Shown: piece after piece, positions 8,100-16,916 of the stretch
Layout of the letters: every line of letters starts with the position of its first letter
How positions within the stretch are numbered: the stretch's first letter is position 1
Assembly (NCBI GenBank): GCA_013361525.1
Contig: JABFXY010000002.1
Span: 1 to 64,000, forward strand
DNA length: 64,000 bases
Reading direction: 5' to 3'
Source of the DNA: Polyangiaceae bacterium
GTDB taxonomy: Bacteria; Myxococcota_A; Polyangia; Polyangiales; Polyangiaceae
Notes under the pieces: model-generated
Database searches by the model: none
What the model was told of the DNA's origin: nothing
The model's input: the letters and a program-made list of their open reading frames with translations, nothing else
Position numbers and translations under genes: made by a program

Positions 8100-9362
8100 G
8101 TGTCGCAGCCCTCCCTGGTGGGACGCAGCGGCCTCGTCATCGGAGGCCGTTACCTCCTGGAGGCGTTCCTCGGTAAGGGCGCCATGGGGGAGGTATGGCG
8201 CGCGCGCCACACGTCGCTCGGCACGCCGTACGCGTTGAAGCTCGTCTCGGTCACGAGCGATCCCGAGACGGTGTCCCGCCTTCTGTTGGAGGCGCGCTCG
8301 GCCGCGTCGATCGTCAGCCCGAACGTCGTACGCATCTACGACCACGGGCAGGACGGCGGCATCGCCTACATCGCGATGGAGCTGCTTCTCGGCGAGACGC
8401 TCGCGGCGCGACTGAAGCGCATCCGCAAGCTCTCGCCGCATGCGACGGCGCTCGTGACGCGCGACATCGCGCAAGGGATCCTCGTCGCGCACCGCTCGGG
8501 GATCATCCACCGCGACCTGAAGCCCGAGAACGTCTTCATCACGCGCAGCGAGCACGGCGAGGTCTCGAAGGTCCTCGACTTCGGCATCGCGAAGAGCCTC
8601 TCGATGCCGAACATGACGTCGTCCAATGTCGTCGTCGGCACGCCTGCGTATCTCAGCCGCGAGCAAGTGATGGGCACCCACGCGGTCGACCATCAGGCGG
8701 ATCTCTGGGCGCTGTCGATTCTCGTCTACGAATGTCTGACCGGAAGGCTCCCCTACGCGGCGGCGACCATGGCGGAGCTCTTCGTGCAGATCGTCGGCGG
8801 CAGCATTCGCGATCAGGCGGCGCGCGCATCGGACTTACCCCACGGGTTCGGCGCGTGGTTCCTGCGCGCGACGCACCCCGATCCGACGCAGCGTTTCGCC
8901 GACGCGCGCGACCTCGCCGACACCTTGGCCCGCGTCCTTGCTCCCGATCTCTCCATCGTCCCGTGGGAAGTCGGCGCGCCGTCGCGCGTGCCACCACCCG
9001 CCAAGCGTTCTCGCGGCGTGTACATCGCAGCGGGAATGGGTGTCCTCGCGGTGGGGCTGTGTTTCCTCGTTTACCGTGAAGCGACGCGGTTCCAAACCTC
9101 CAGCGCTCACGCCAAAGAAGCGGAGCGCACCGAAGCGACTGCGTCGGCGAACGCCGCTCCGACGGCGGCCGCGACCGCGACCGCGACGAGCGCGCCGACG
9201 TCGACCGAACCGACGGCGTCGGCCACCGCATCCGCGACCTCGTCCGCAGCCGGATCCGCCGTCTCCAGCGTCAGCAGCGGCAACGGCAGCTCGAGCGCGG
9301 CCTCCGCATCCGCCAGCGCCCCGCGAAAACCGCCGCCGCGTTACAACCGCTGGGGCCTCTGA
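8100..9362 (+). CDS. Transmembrane Hanks-type Ser/Thr protein kinase
   Basis: 420 residues from the GTG at 8100, just before the kinase fold. Glycine loop GKGAMGEVW at 25–33, ATP lysine K47 (YALKLVS), catalytic loop HRDLKPEN with D139, DFGIAK, and activation-segment end GTPAYLSREQ: all needed residues are present. The usual APE motif reads SRE. A membrane segment lies about 303–322 (GVYIAAGMGVLAVGLCFLVY). The outer part is a low-complexity Ala/Ser/Thr/Pro tail ending in RYNRWGL. The topology is cytoplasmic kinase, one membrane span, exported tail, as in other myxobacterial kinases. Substrate unknown. An alternative start is the GTG a few codons downstream. Confidence 0.92.
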   Translation: MSQPSLVGRSGLVIGGRYLLEAFLGKGAMGEVWRARHTSLGTPYALKLVSVTSDPETVSRLLLEARSAASIVSPNVVRIYDHGQDGGIAYIAMELLLGETLAARLKRIRKLSPHATALVTRDIAQGILVAHRSGIIHRDLKPENVFITRSEHGEVSKVLDFGIAKSLSMPNMTSSNVVVGTPAYLSREQVMGTHAVDHQADLWALSILVYECLTGRLPYAAATMAELFVQIVGGSIRDQAARASDLPHGFGAWFLRATHPDPTQRFADARDLADTLARVLAPDLSIVPWEVGAPSRVPPPAKRSRGVYIAAGMGVLAVGLCFLVYREATRFQTSSAHAKEAERTEATASANAAPTAAATATATSAPTSTEPTASATASATSSAAGSAVSSVSSGNGSSSAASASASAPRKPPPRYNRWGL

Positions 9363-9372
9363 AACATCCAAA

Positions 9373-9405
9373 GAGGCGTCCTGCCATGCAGGGACACCCC
9401 GCCTC
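9373..9405 (+). terminator. Hairpin after the kinase gene, possible terminator
   Basis: GAGGCG (9373–9378) pairs with CGCCTC (9400–9405), enclosing an inner CCTGC–CAT–GCAGG stem. It lies 11 bases past the stop codon at 9362. There is no T-run, so rho-independent termination is not certain. Confidence 0.4.
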
Positions 9406-9525
9406 CGCGACATCGTTGAGGCAGTGTGCCGCTATCGAGGCAGGGATCATCGCTTCCCGACGGCATAACCCCTCAAACTCGCGTTCGATCGAGATGGAAC
9501 GGCATATGCCACGCAAACGATCGGC

Positions 9526-9810
9526 ATGACGACGTATGGAAATGACAGTTGCGAGACGGTCGCAGCGAGATACATCCTGCGCAGCATGGCTGCGCTCGGT
9601 CGGTGCCGCCGGACGCTCGAAACCGGTGACCTGCCGAGCCTCGAAGACTACGCGGCGCTGACGACTTCGCTGCGGCAGCTCGAGCGCGTGGTGGATCGTT
9701 CCGTCGATTCGGACAACACCGCGGCGCTCGAGAGGCTTACTTCGTTGAAAGACGACGTCGAGCGCCTCAGGCAACGATTGCCGCCCGGTGGCGCCGCGGC
9801 CTCGCTCTGA
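9526..9810 (+). CDS. Small hypothetical helical protein
   Basis: 94 residues, no signal peptide. After a polar N-terminus the sequence is almost entirely predicted helix with heptad-like leucines (LTTSLRQLERVVDRSV, LKDDVERLRQRL), consistent with a short coiled-coil or helical-hairpin protein. I recognise no family. It stands alone, convergent with the FHA gene 49 bases downstream. The composition fits a real gene, but the length leaves doubt. Confidence 0.5.
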   Translation: MTTYGNDSCETVAARYILRSMAALGRCRRTLETGDLPSLEDYAALTTSLRQLERVVDRSVDSDNTAALERLTSLKDDVERLRQRLPPGGAAASL

Positions 9811-9859
9811 GCCGGCCGTCATCCTCATTGCCCACGACCCGGTGGGCGATTGCTTTCGT

Positions 9860-10810
9860 TCACGCCGATCCGGGGCCGTCGAGAATCTCGATAACGCTGG
9901 CGCCGATTCGCAATTGCCCAGTCCCGCGCCGGCGCTGGACGATCCCTGGTGCGCCGGGAACGCCCTGCCGCGCGAAGTCCGCGCGCGCGCGGTGCACCTC
10001 GACGTTGAGGCGGCCGATACCGTCGTATTCTGCGAGCTTGCAGAGCTCTTCTGCGTCGACCCAACCGTGGTCGTCCACCGTCATCGTCGGCTGCCGCTGG
10101 TCGCGGAGGCGGGCTTGCGCGAGGGCGAGGAGAGCGCGCGCATAGGCCCGCTGTGAATACCATTGCCGATTGGTCCAGCGGACGCGAAGCGAAATCGATG
10201 ATGGCTCCGTCCCGAGGAGAAAGGCAATTTGCACATCCGGCATCGGCAACGTCGAAATGGGGTCTTCGGTCGAGCGCGGCGTCTCCGTCTCCGGCGCAGG
10301 GAGCGGCAGAATCAGCTTGTAGGTGCGCCCGCCGACGGTGATCGTCTGCTCGTTGCGGACCTCCGTCACGGCGCCGTCCGACTCCACCACCCAGCTGCCT
10401 CGCCGCTCCTCCACGATATCGACGGTCGCGCCGTCGGCACCTCGCAGCGTGAGCAAATGCGAGCTTCCGACTTCACGCGCCCCCGATGCGAGGTCGCGCG
10501 CTTGCGGCATCGGCTGTCCCGCGTCGACCAAACACCATGTCTCGCCGGTTTCGGAAAACGATATTTGGGCACCTGTGGTCAATGTCTGCCGCTCACCCGC
10601 GGCGAGGCGAACCCCGCCGACGAATGTGCCGTTCGTACTGCCGAGATCGCGTATCTCCCACCGGCCGGACGCAATCCACCTCATCGCGGCGTGGAATTGG
10701 GAGACAGAGGGGTCTTGGATGACCAGGTCGTTGTCCAGCGACCTCCCGATCCGCGTCATCGCGCTCAACGCCAGCTCGGCTTGGCCGTCGCGCCGCCGAA
10801 GGAGAGCCAT
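9860..10810 (-). CDS. FHA-domain protein with a C-terminal winged-helix-like domain
   Basis: 316 residues, cytoplasmic. The FHA domain spans about 1–105 with the phosphothreonine-binding signature GRSLDNDLVI, S-x-FHA and LGSTNGTFVGG. A β-rich middle (about 110–185) follows. The C-terminal ~110 residues resemble the winged helix of OmpR/PhoB-type regulators (LNVEVHRARADFA, then RRGTGQLRIG in the place of the wing). FHA domains bind pThr peptides, so this looks like a DNA-binding regulator controlled by Ser/Thr phosphorylation. It is divergent from the kinase gene at 11115 and next to the kinase gene ending at 9362, both plausible upstream kinases. The DNA-binding role is inferred from the residue pattern only. 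Confidence 0.82.
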   Translation of the reverse strand: MALLRRRDGQAELALSAMTRIGRSLDNDLVIQDPSVSQFHAAMRWIASGRWEIRDLGSTNGTFVGGVRLAAGERQTLTTGAQISFSETGETWCLVDAGQPMPQARDLASGAREVGSSHLLTLRGADGATVDIVEERRGSWVVESDGAVTEVRNEQTITVGGRTYKLILPLPAPETETPRSTEDPISTLPMPDVQIAFLLGTEPSSISLRVRWTNRQWYSQRAYARALLALAQARLRDQRQPTMTVDDHGWVDAEELCKLAEYDGIGRLNVEVHRARADFARQGVPGAPGIVQRRRGTGQLRIGASVIEILDGPGSA

Positions 10811-11007
10811 TCAGGCTCTTCCCCTTATCGTGGAGTGTCGGGGCGATAATGGGATAACGCGCGATATTGCCTTCTGTCGGTGAAGGTTCGTTGCGTACGC
10901 GCAGCTATCGAGTCCCCGGCCCATGGAACTTACGGTAACGCAAGGTTGCCACGTGAACGACCCTGAACGTGCGGGCCTGGACCGTCCATATCCAGTCGAT
11001 CGCCGAT

Positions 11008-11029
11008 CACGATCGCCCGCTCGATCGTG
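11008..11029. promoter_or_regulatory. Inverted repeat in the FHA/kinase divergent promoter
   Basis: CACGATCG–CCCGCT–CGATCGTG is a perfect 8-bp dyad about 85 bases before the kinase start at 11115. The whole 304-base region (10811–11114) holds no gene I can support and should contain promoters for both genes. The dyad is a candidate operator. Confidence 0.35.
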
Positions 11030-11114
11030 CAGATCGCGCGGGCAAGGTGCGACCCTGGACCCTCCCTGGCCCCTCGTGGCGGCGCCTGGTTCGCTTCGAT
11101 ATGCTGCGGGCTTC

Positions 11115-12542
11115 ATGGGCGACGATTTCGACGAAGATCTCGAGCGTTGCCAGCGGCGCATCGGGCTGACGTTACGAGGCAAGTGGCGCCTCGAGGCGTT
11201 GATCGGCGTCGGCGGGATGGCCGCGGTGTACGCGGCGTCGCACCGGATGGGAAACCGCGCCGCAATCAAGGTGTTGCACCCGCACATCGCCGTCTCCAAG
11301 GAGATGCGCGCCCGCTTCGAGCAGGAGGCCCTCGCGATCGGCCGCCTGGGCCACCCCGGCACGGTGCAGGTGCTCGACGTCGACGTCACCGAAGACGGCG
11401 CACCGTTCATGGTGATGGAGCTGCTCGACGGCGAGTCGCTCGGACAGCTCGCTTATCGGACGCGATTGTCCGAAACCGAGCTGCTCCGCTACGCCGCGGC
11501 GCTCCTCGACGTGCTCTGCGCGGCGCACGCCGCCGGCATCGTTCATCGCGACATCAAGCCCGACAACCTCTTCGTCACGAGGGATGGCCGGCTCAAGGTG
11601 CTCGATTTCGGCATCGCCCGGATGAAAGAGGGCACGGGGAACGTCCAGACGCGCACCGGCGCGATGCTCGGAACCACGTCGTACATGGCGCCGGAGCAGA
11701 TCCACGGCCGCCCGATCGATGGTCGCGCGGACGTCTTCGCCGTCGGCGCGACGATGTTCCGGCTCCTCAGCGAAAAGCGCATTCACGAGGCCGAGACGGA
11801 CGCCGAGCTGCTCATCAAGATGGGGTCGATGCCGGCGCCGTCGCTGCGATCGGTGATGCAGGGCGTGGACCCGCGCATCGCGCGGATCGTGGATCGCGCG
11901 CTCACCTTCGATCGAGACCGGCGCTACCCCGACGCCGCGACGATGCTCGAGGACGTCCGCGCGGTGATCGGAGGAACCGAGCCGCCCTTTTCGACCCGCG
12001 CCGCCGCCGTAAACGACGCACCGACGCGGGGCGATTCGTCCGTCGACGCCGTCGCCGCGTCGAGGCGCATCGCCGAGGCGCCGACGATGTATGCGAGCGC
12101 GTCCGCCGTTCCCGCACCCGCGGCGTCGAGCCCTTCTCACGCAGTCAGCGCGCTCGAGGCGACCTCCGGCGGCTTGACGAAGAGCGCGCCCCAAGAGCGC
12201 AGGACGTCGATCGCGTTCGCCGTCGGGATCGGTGCGTCGACGTTGATCCTCGGCGGGCTCATCGCGCTGCCGTTCGTGATCGGTCAGTGTGGCAGCTCGT
12301 CGAAGGCCGCGGCGAGCGAGCGGACCAACGAGGACGACGAGCGAGATTCGGACGCTCGTCGCCCCCAAGCATCGACGGCGCGAACGAGCGGAAAAAAGAA
12401 ACTTCGCGGCGAGGAGCTCGAGCGCGAGGTCTCGAAGTACGTGGAGGACGCGCAGCGGCGCCCGAAGAAGAAGCCAAAGAAAAAGAAGAAGGAAGAGGAA
12501 GAGGAAGTCTTCGAGGAGCAGGATCGCACGCGGCCGGACTGA
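11115..12542 (+). CDS. Transmembrane Ser/Thr protein kinase with a Lys/Glu-rich tail
   Basis: 475 residues from the ATG at 11115. Kinase domain about 22–290: GVGGMAAVY loop, lysine in AAIKVLHPH, HRDIKPDN, DFGIARM, and GTTSYMAPEQ with a normal APE motif. A disordered Ala/Thr/Ser region follows, then a membrane segment about 378–398 (IGASTLILGGLIALPFVIG) with a Cys directly after it. The outer part is highly charged and ends in runs of Lys then Glu (KKPKKKKKEEEEEV), probably a long charged helix. The frame is open further upstream, but that part has no kinase character and lies in the divergent promoter region. Likely partner of the neighbouring FHA protein. Confidence 0.92.
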   Translation: MGDDFDEDLERCQRRIGLTLRGKWRLEALIGVGGMAAVYAASHRMGNRAAIKVLHPHIAVSKEMRARFEQEALAIGRLGHPGTVQVLDVDVTEDGAPFMVMELLDGESLGQLAYRTRLSETELLRYAAALLDVLCAAHAAGIVHRDIKPDNLFVTRDGRLKVLDFGIARMKEGTGNVQTRTGAMLGTTSYMAPEQIHGRPIDGRADVFAVGATMFRLLSEKRIHEAETDAELLIKMGSMPAPSLRSVMQGVDPRIARIVDRALTFDRDRRYPDAATMLEDVRAVIGGTEPPFSTRAAAVNDAPTRGDSSVDAVAASRRIAEAPTMYASASAVPAPAASSPSHAVSALEATSGGLTKSAPQERRTSIAFAVGIGASTLILGGLIALPFVIGQCGSSSKAAASERTNEDDERDSDARRPQASTARTSGKKKLRGEELEREVSKYVEDAQRRPKKKPKKKKKEEEEEVFEEQDRTRPD

Positions 12543-12555
12543 GTGCTCCGCGCCG

Positions 12556-12569
12556 CGGCTAGCTAGCCG
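12556..12569. repeat. 14-bp perfect palindrome
   Basis: CGGCTAGCTAGCCG lies 13 bases after the kinase stop codon and about 125 bases before the hybrid kinase. It could be a weak terminator or an operator for the next gene. It has no loop, so a DNA-level role is more likely than an RNA hairpin. Confidence 0.3.
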
Positions 12570-12692
12570 TCGCTCCACGAGCTCGACCGCTTTGAAGCTG
12601 AAAGATCGCTTCTCGCCAGGTGTCGGGGATCACGTGACGACCGCGGGGGTTGCTAGCGCTCATTGCGTCCGATAGAAAATGTTTGGGGGGTT

Positions 12693-14945
12693 ATGCGGGG
12701 GATGCTGGATGAGGAGCGCGCAGCTCAGCTGTCGCGCTTGCAAAAAGTCACGACGGCGCTCGCCGGCGCGCTGACGTCGGAGCAGGTCGCGGAGGCGGTC
12801 ATCGACGTGGGGACGTCGTCGATCGGCGCGCGCACCGGAGCGCTCTACGTCGTCGCGTCGGACATGCAGACGGCGACGATGATGCGCCAGAGCGGGATCG
12901 ACGCGGGGCTCGTCGCGCCGTTCCTCGGCGTTTCGCTCGACGGTGATACGCCGCTCGGCGACGCCGTCCGCTCACGCGAGCCGGTCATCGTCAGCTACGA
13001 CGACGACTACGCTCGACGGTACCCGGATGCGCAGCGGCGCAGCCAACACGCCGCGCTCTCGAGCGAGGTCGGCGTCGTGGCTTGCGTGCCGCTGGTCGTC
13101 GCCGACACGGTCGTCGGCGCGCTGACGTTCGGCTTCGAGCGCACGCGCGTCTTCCGAGCCGAGGATCGCTTTCTGCTCGGCCTCGTCGCGGACCACACCG
13201 CGCAGGCGTTGCAGCGCGCACGGCACTACGAGGCCGAGCAGCGAACCAAGGCGGAGATGGCGCTTCTCTACCATCTCATCGATTCGCTGAACCGCGCCGA
13301 GACGATCGAAGGCGTGTCCGATCACGCCCTCGACGTCGTCCAGCGAGGCCTCGGCGTCGCGCGCTGCGCGATGCTGGTTCTCGATGGAACCGGTGTGATG
13401 CGATTTCGCAGCTGGCGCGGCCTCTCGGAGCCGTACCGGCGCGCCGTCGAAGGGCACTCTCCGTGGCCGACCGACGTGAAGAGCCCGCGGCCGGTGCTCA
13501 TCGCGGACTCCGAGCTGGAGCCTTCGGTCGAGCGTTTCCGTCCGCTGTTTCGCGAAGAGGACATTCGCGCGCTCGCGTTCTTCCCCCTCGTACACAAGGG
13601 CCGGATGCTCGGAAAATTCATGGTGTACTCGCACCGACCGCGCGTCTTCACCAGCAGCGAGGTGCACCTCGCCGAGTCGATTGCGGGCCAGGTCGCCCAA
13701 GCCGTTGCTCGTCGCAAGGCCGAGGCCGAGGCCGAGGCTGCGCGTGCGGCCGCCGAGGAGGCGAGCCGCATGAAGGATCAGTTCCTCGCCGTCGTGTCGC
13801 ACGAGCTTCGCACGCCGCTCGCCGCGATCGTCGGGTGGGCGGGCATCCTTCGCGGCGATCGACGCAACGATCCCGGCGCGCTCACCAAGGGGCTCGATGT
13901 CATCGAGCGCAACGCGCGCATTCAGACGAAGATCATCGAAGATATCCTCGACGTCTCGCGCATCGTGACGGGCAAGCTCGTCCTCGATCCGCGGCCGGTG
14001 AGCTTGCGCGCGGTCGTCCACGAAGCGCTCGACTCGGTGAAGGCGTCGGCGGCAGCGAAGGACATCGTCGTCACGTTCGCCGAGCCCGACGATCCGCGCG
14101 ACGACGATCCTCATCGCGTGGTCGGCGATCCGGAGCGTTTGCGGCAGATCGCCTGGAACCTCCTCTCCAACGCGATCAAGTTCACGCCGCCGCGCGGCCG
14201 CGTGGACGTGCGGCTCTGGCGGGATGCGCGCGGCGTCGGGCTGCAGGTGAGGGACACCGGCAGGGGGATCGCACAAGATTTCTTACCGCACGTGTTCGAA
14301 CGGTTCCGGCAAGCGGACGGATCCACGACTCGCCGGCACGGCGGCCTGGGGTTGGGGCTCGCGATCGCGCGGCACCTCGTCGAGCTTCATGGCGGTTCGG
14401 TGCACGCCGCGAGCGATGGTCTCAACAAGGGCGCGACGTTCACGGTCACGTTCCCGGTGAAGGCCGTCGGGCAAGCTCAGCGGGCCGAGAGAACACGCGG
14501 CGACTCCGTGCCGGACATCCGCGTGGAGGAGGAGGCGCCGCCGACGAGCCTCGACGGCATCCGCGTCCTGGTCGTCGACGACGAACCGGACGCGCGCGAC
14601 ATGTTGCGTGAGGTCTTCAGCTCGAACGGGGCGGAGGTCCGCGCGGTGGAGTCGGCGGCGGCCGCGCTCGCGTGCATGCGCGACTTTCGTCCGAACGTCC
14701 TCGTCAGCGACATCGCGATGCCCGACGAGGACGGGTTCACGCTCCTCAAGCGGGTGCGCGAGCTGCCCGAGCCGCTGCGATCGGTGCCGGCGATCGCGCT
14801 CACCGCGCATGCTCGCGCCGACGACGCGTCACGTGCGCTGAAGGCGGGTTTTTCGAACCACCTCGCGAAGCCCGCGGATCCGTCGATGCTGGTCGCGATC
14901 GTCGCTCAGCAGAGAAACCGCGGCGGCGCGATGGCGTCCCCGTAG
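12693..14945 (+). CDS. Soluble hybrid histidine kinase, GAF–GAF–HisKA–HATPase–REC
   Basis: 750 residues, no membrane span. Two GAF sensor domains (about 20–170 and 190–340) are followed by a helical linker (KAEAEAEAARAAAEEASRM), HisKA with H370 in VSHELRTPL, a HATPase (NLLSNAIKFTPP, DTGRGI, FERFRQADGS, GLGLGLAIARHLVELHGG) and a C-terminal receiver (VLVVDDEPDARDM, phospho-Asp in LVSDIAMPDEDG, K in HLAKPADP). All phosphotransfer residues are intact. The cognate HPt or downstream regulator is not obvious here. ATGs at 12693 and 12702 and an in-frame TTG at 12663 are all possible starts; a G-run sits too close to each ATG to decide. The 3′ end overlaps the opposite gene by 40 bases. Confidence 0.9.
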   Translation: MRGMLDEERAAQLSRLQKVTTALAGALTSEQVAEAVIDVGTSSIGARTGALYVVASDMQTATMMRQSGIDAGLVAPFLGVSLDGDTPLGDAVRSREPVIVSYDDDYARRYPDAQRRSQHAALSSEVGVVACVPLVVADTVVGALTFGFERTRVFRAEDRFLLGLVADHTAQALQRARHYEAEQRTKAEMALLYHLIDSLNRAETIEGVSDHALDVVQRGLGVARCAMLVLDGTGVMRFRSWRGLSEPYRRAVEGHSPWPTDVKSPRPVLIADSELEPSVERFRPLFREEDIRALAFFPLVHKGRMLGKFMVYSHRPRVFTSSEVHLAESIAGQVAQAVARRKAEAEAEAARAAAEEASRMKDQFLAVVSHELRTPLAAIVGWAGILRGDRRNDPGALTKGLDVIERNARIQTKIIEDILDVSRIVTGKLVLDPRPVSLRAVVHEALDSVKASAAAKDIVVTFAEPDDPRDDDPHRVVGDPERLRQIAWNLLSNAIKFTPPRGRVDVRLWRDARGVGLQVRDTGRGIAQDFLPHVFERFRQADGSTTRRHGGLGLGLAIARHLVELHGGSVHAASDGLNKGATFTVTFPVKAVGQAQRAERTRGDSVPDIRVEEEAPPTSLDGIRVLVVDDEPDARDMLREVFSSNGAEVRAVESAAAALACMRDFRPNVLVSDIAMPDEDGFTLLKRVRELPEPLRSVPAIALTAHARADDASRALKAGFSNHLAKPADPSMLVAIVAQQRNRGGAMASP

Positions 14946-15688
14946 AACAGCGCGGCGTCGAGACCTTCGGCGCTGAGAGCGGCGTCGTCGGTGTCGACGC
15001 CGCCGAGGATCGTCCTCGCGCCTTGGGCCAGCGCTTTCGCGATGATCGCGCGGAACGTCTGCCGTTCGCTCTCGGATCCCGGTGGACGGAGCAAGTGGAG
15101 AAAGTCGGGCGTCACCGCCGCGAGCGCGACGGCAGCCGGCTCGTCCGGCGACTCGACGCGCAGCGCGACGCGGATACCGAGCGCGCGCATCCACGCGACC
15201 TGCGCCATCGCGTTCGTGAGCTCCTGCTGCATCGTCGGGACGACGACCTCGCTGATGACGCGGCTCGGCGCGATGCGGTGCTGGGCGAAGATGTCTTCGA
15301 GCGAAGGTCCGATCGCTTCGACCTCGGGAAGGGCGCAGTAGAACGGGAGGAACACGAGCATCGACGGCAACAGGCCCTGCGCGGACGCGAACTCCGTCAC
15401 GGCGCGCTCGCGAAACGAGCCGGCCGCCTTGAGGATCTCGCTCCAGCCCGCGCGTCGTAAGATCGTTCGCTCGCCGTGCGCGCGATCTCCGTCGGATGCG
15501 AACAGCAGCGCGAGCTCCGCGTACGGCTCGCCCGACGCGGTGAGAATGCTGCGGAAGCGACAGCCGAGACCAGCGTTCGCGACGAGCGCGGAGATGCGCG
15601 TGGCCGTCGTCGTCGAGCGTTCAGCGAACGCTCGCGCCGCGTCGGCGGGATCCTCCGGGAAGGGCCCCGGTCGCTTCGAATCCGACAT
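14906..15688 (-). CDS. Degenerate EAL-domain-like protein
   Basis: 260 residues from the ATG at 15688. The second half follows the EAL phosphodiesterase pattern: ISEVVVPTMQQEL matches the EITE helix, LGIRVALRVESPDEPAA the DDFGTG strand and loop, TPDFLHLLRPP the PDxIKID strand, ILGGVDTDDAALSAEGLDAA the EGVET helix, and YGDAIAPPRF the QGYxFxxP end. The catalytic acidic residues and lysine are replaced (RVES for DDFG, L for K, GGVD for EGVE), so c-di-GMP hydrolysis is unlikely. It may bind c-di-GMP or serve as a protein interaction domain. The assignment rests on a motif-by-motif reading and needs a profile search. It converges on the hybrid kinase gene, overlapping its 3′ end by 40 bases. Confidence 0.6.
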   Translation of the reverse strand: MSDSKRPGPFPEDPADAARAFAERSTTTATRISALVANAGLGCRFRSILTASGEPYAELALLFASDGDRAHGERTILRRAGWSEILKAAGSFRERAVTEFASAQGLLPSMLVFLPFYCALPEVEAIGPSLEDIFAQHRIAPSRVISEVVVPTMQQELTNAMAQVAWMRALGIRVALRVESPDEPAAVALAAVTPDFLHLLRPPGSESERQTFRAIIAKALAQGARTILGGVDTDDAALSAEGLDAALFYGDAIAPPRFLC

Positions 15689-15772
15689 CTTCAACGTCTC
15701 CGCGCGCCTCGCTCGCACCTTTGCGAAGCAGAAAACCAACGAGCTTGTCTTCGTCTTCCCCGCGAGCTCGTC

Positions 15773-15835
15773 GCGTGATCACGCTCGTCGTCGCACAGCG
15801 AGGCGCGAGGACGGTGATCACAGTGAAGATCACCG
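15773..15835. promoter_or_regulatory. Palindromic GTGATCAC-type operator cluster
   Basis: GCGTGATCACGC (15773–15784) is a perfect palindrome. Twenty-seven bases on, CGGTGATC (15812–15819) and GATCACCG (15828–15835) form a perfect 8-bp dyad with an 8-base spacer. Both share GTGATC half-sites and lie between the divergent genes at 15688 and 15930. This looks like a two-site operator for one dimeric regulator, such as a GntR- or CRP-type protein. Confidence 0.45.
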
Positions 15836-15929
15836 ACCCTCACCGAGCGCAGGCAGGTTAGTAAATCCCCGGCGAGGCGCAAAGTTGACTGGCAGGCTCC
15901 GGACGGCCCACCTACTCTTCCCACATCCA

Positions 15930-16916
15930 ATGCGTTGGCTTGCTTTGGGCTGTGCCCTGTGGGTCAGCTCGATCTCGACGTTGTGCCACGCGCAGCCTCC
16001 GCCCGCGCCAGGCCCCGGCGGGCCGGGAGCATCGGCGCCGGCTTTGTCGCCTGAAGAACGCGCGCGAGCGCTGACGCTCGCCGACGAAGGCGCGCGCCTC
16101 TTCGATCGCGGCGACTTCAACGGAGCGCGCGAAAAGTTCGAGCAAGCCGAGCAAATCGCGCCGATTCCGCCGTTTTCGTTTCAACGCGGACGCGCGCTCG
16201 AAAAGCTCGGACGTTGGGTGGAGGCGCACGCGCTCTACGAGAAGGTCGCGACGGCGGCGCTCGCGGTCGACGCTCCAGCTCCGTACATCGTCGCGAAGCG
16301 CGATGCGGAGAAGGCGATGCAGGCGCTCGGGCCGAAGCTTCCTCGCATCACGGTGACGACCGCGGGCGGCCTCGCGGCGGAGGTGTTCTTCGACGGGCGT
16401 TCGGTGGGCGAGGCAGGCCCAACCGCGCGGCCCGCCGATCCGGGCGAGCACATCATCGAGGCGCGCGGACAAGGTGGGACGCTCGGTCGGCGCACCATCC
16501 AGATCAACGCGGGGGAGACGATGTCGGTCGAGCTGAAGCTCTCCTCCGCTCCGGAGCCCAACGTAGCCGCGGCGAGCAAAGGTCCGTCGCTCTGGACGAT
16601 CCTCGGTTACGTCGGGATGGGTGTCGGCGGCGCGAGCCTGCTCGTCGCGACCGCCACGGGGATCCCCGCCATCGTGATGAAGTCGGATCTCGAGGATGCG
16701 TGCCCGAACGGCCGCTGCCCGCCCAGCCAGTTCGAGACGCTCGATACGTACGATGCTCTTCGATGGACGGCCGGTGCGACGCTCATCGGCGGTCTCGTGA
16801 TCGCGGGTGCTGGTGTCACTTCGTTCTTGCTCGCCCCCGAGCAGGGGATCTTCGGTACGTCGGTGAAGGCCGAGGTGGGCGTATCGTCGTTCCGCTTATC
16901 GGTGAGCTTTCAATGA
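15930..16916 (+). CDS. Exported TPR/PEGA-domain membrane protein
   Basis: 328 residues. Signal peptide MRWLALGCALWVSSISTLCHA, then a Pro/Gly linker. TPR-like helices at about 48–130 (ALTLADEGARLFDRGDFNGAREKFEQAE) are followed by a PEGA-like β-domain at about 133–205 (VEVFFDG-type strand, PADPGEHIIEARG, RRTIQINAGE). Two hydrophobic segments lie at about 222–248 and 288–312 and the protein ends in a short β-rich tail. This build is very common in myxobacterial envelope proteins of unknown function. The open frame extends upstream, but only the ATG at 15930 gives a signal peptide. Its stop overlaps the next gene by ATGA, so the two products probably work together in the envelope. Confidence 0.8.
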   Translation: MRWLALGCALWVSSISTLCHAQPPPAPGPGGPGASAPALSPEERARALTLADEGARLFDRGDFNGAREKFEQAEQIAPIPPFSFQRGRALEKLGRWVEAHALYEKVATAALAVDAPAPYIVAKRDAEKAMQALGPKLPRITVTTAGGLAAEVFFDGRSVGEAGPTARPADPGEHIIEARGQGGTLGRRTIQINAGETMSVELKLSSAPEPNVAAASKGPSLWTILGYVGMGVGGASLLVATATGIPAIVMKSDLEDACPNGRCPPSQFETLDTYDALRWTAGATLIGGLVIAGAGVTSFLLAPEQGIFGTSVKAEVGVSSFRLSVSFQ

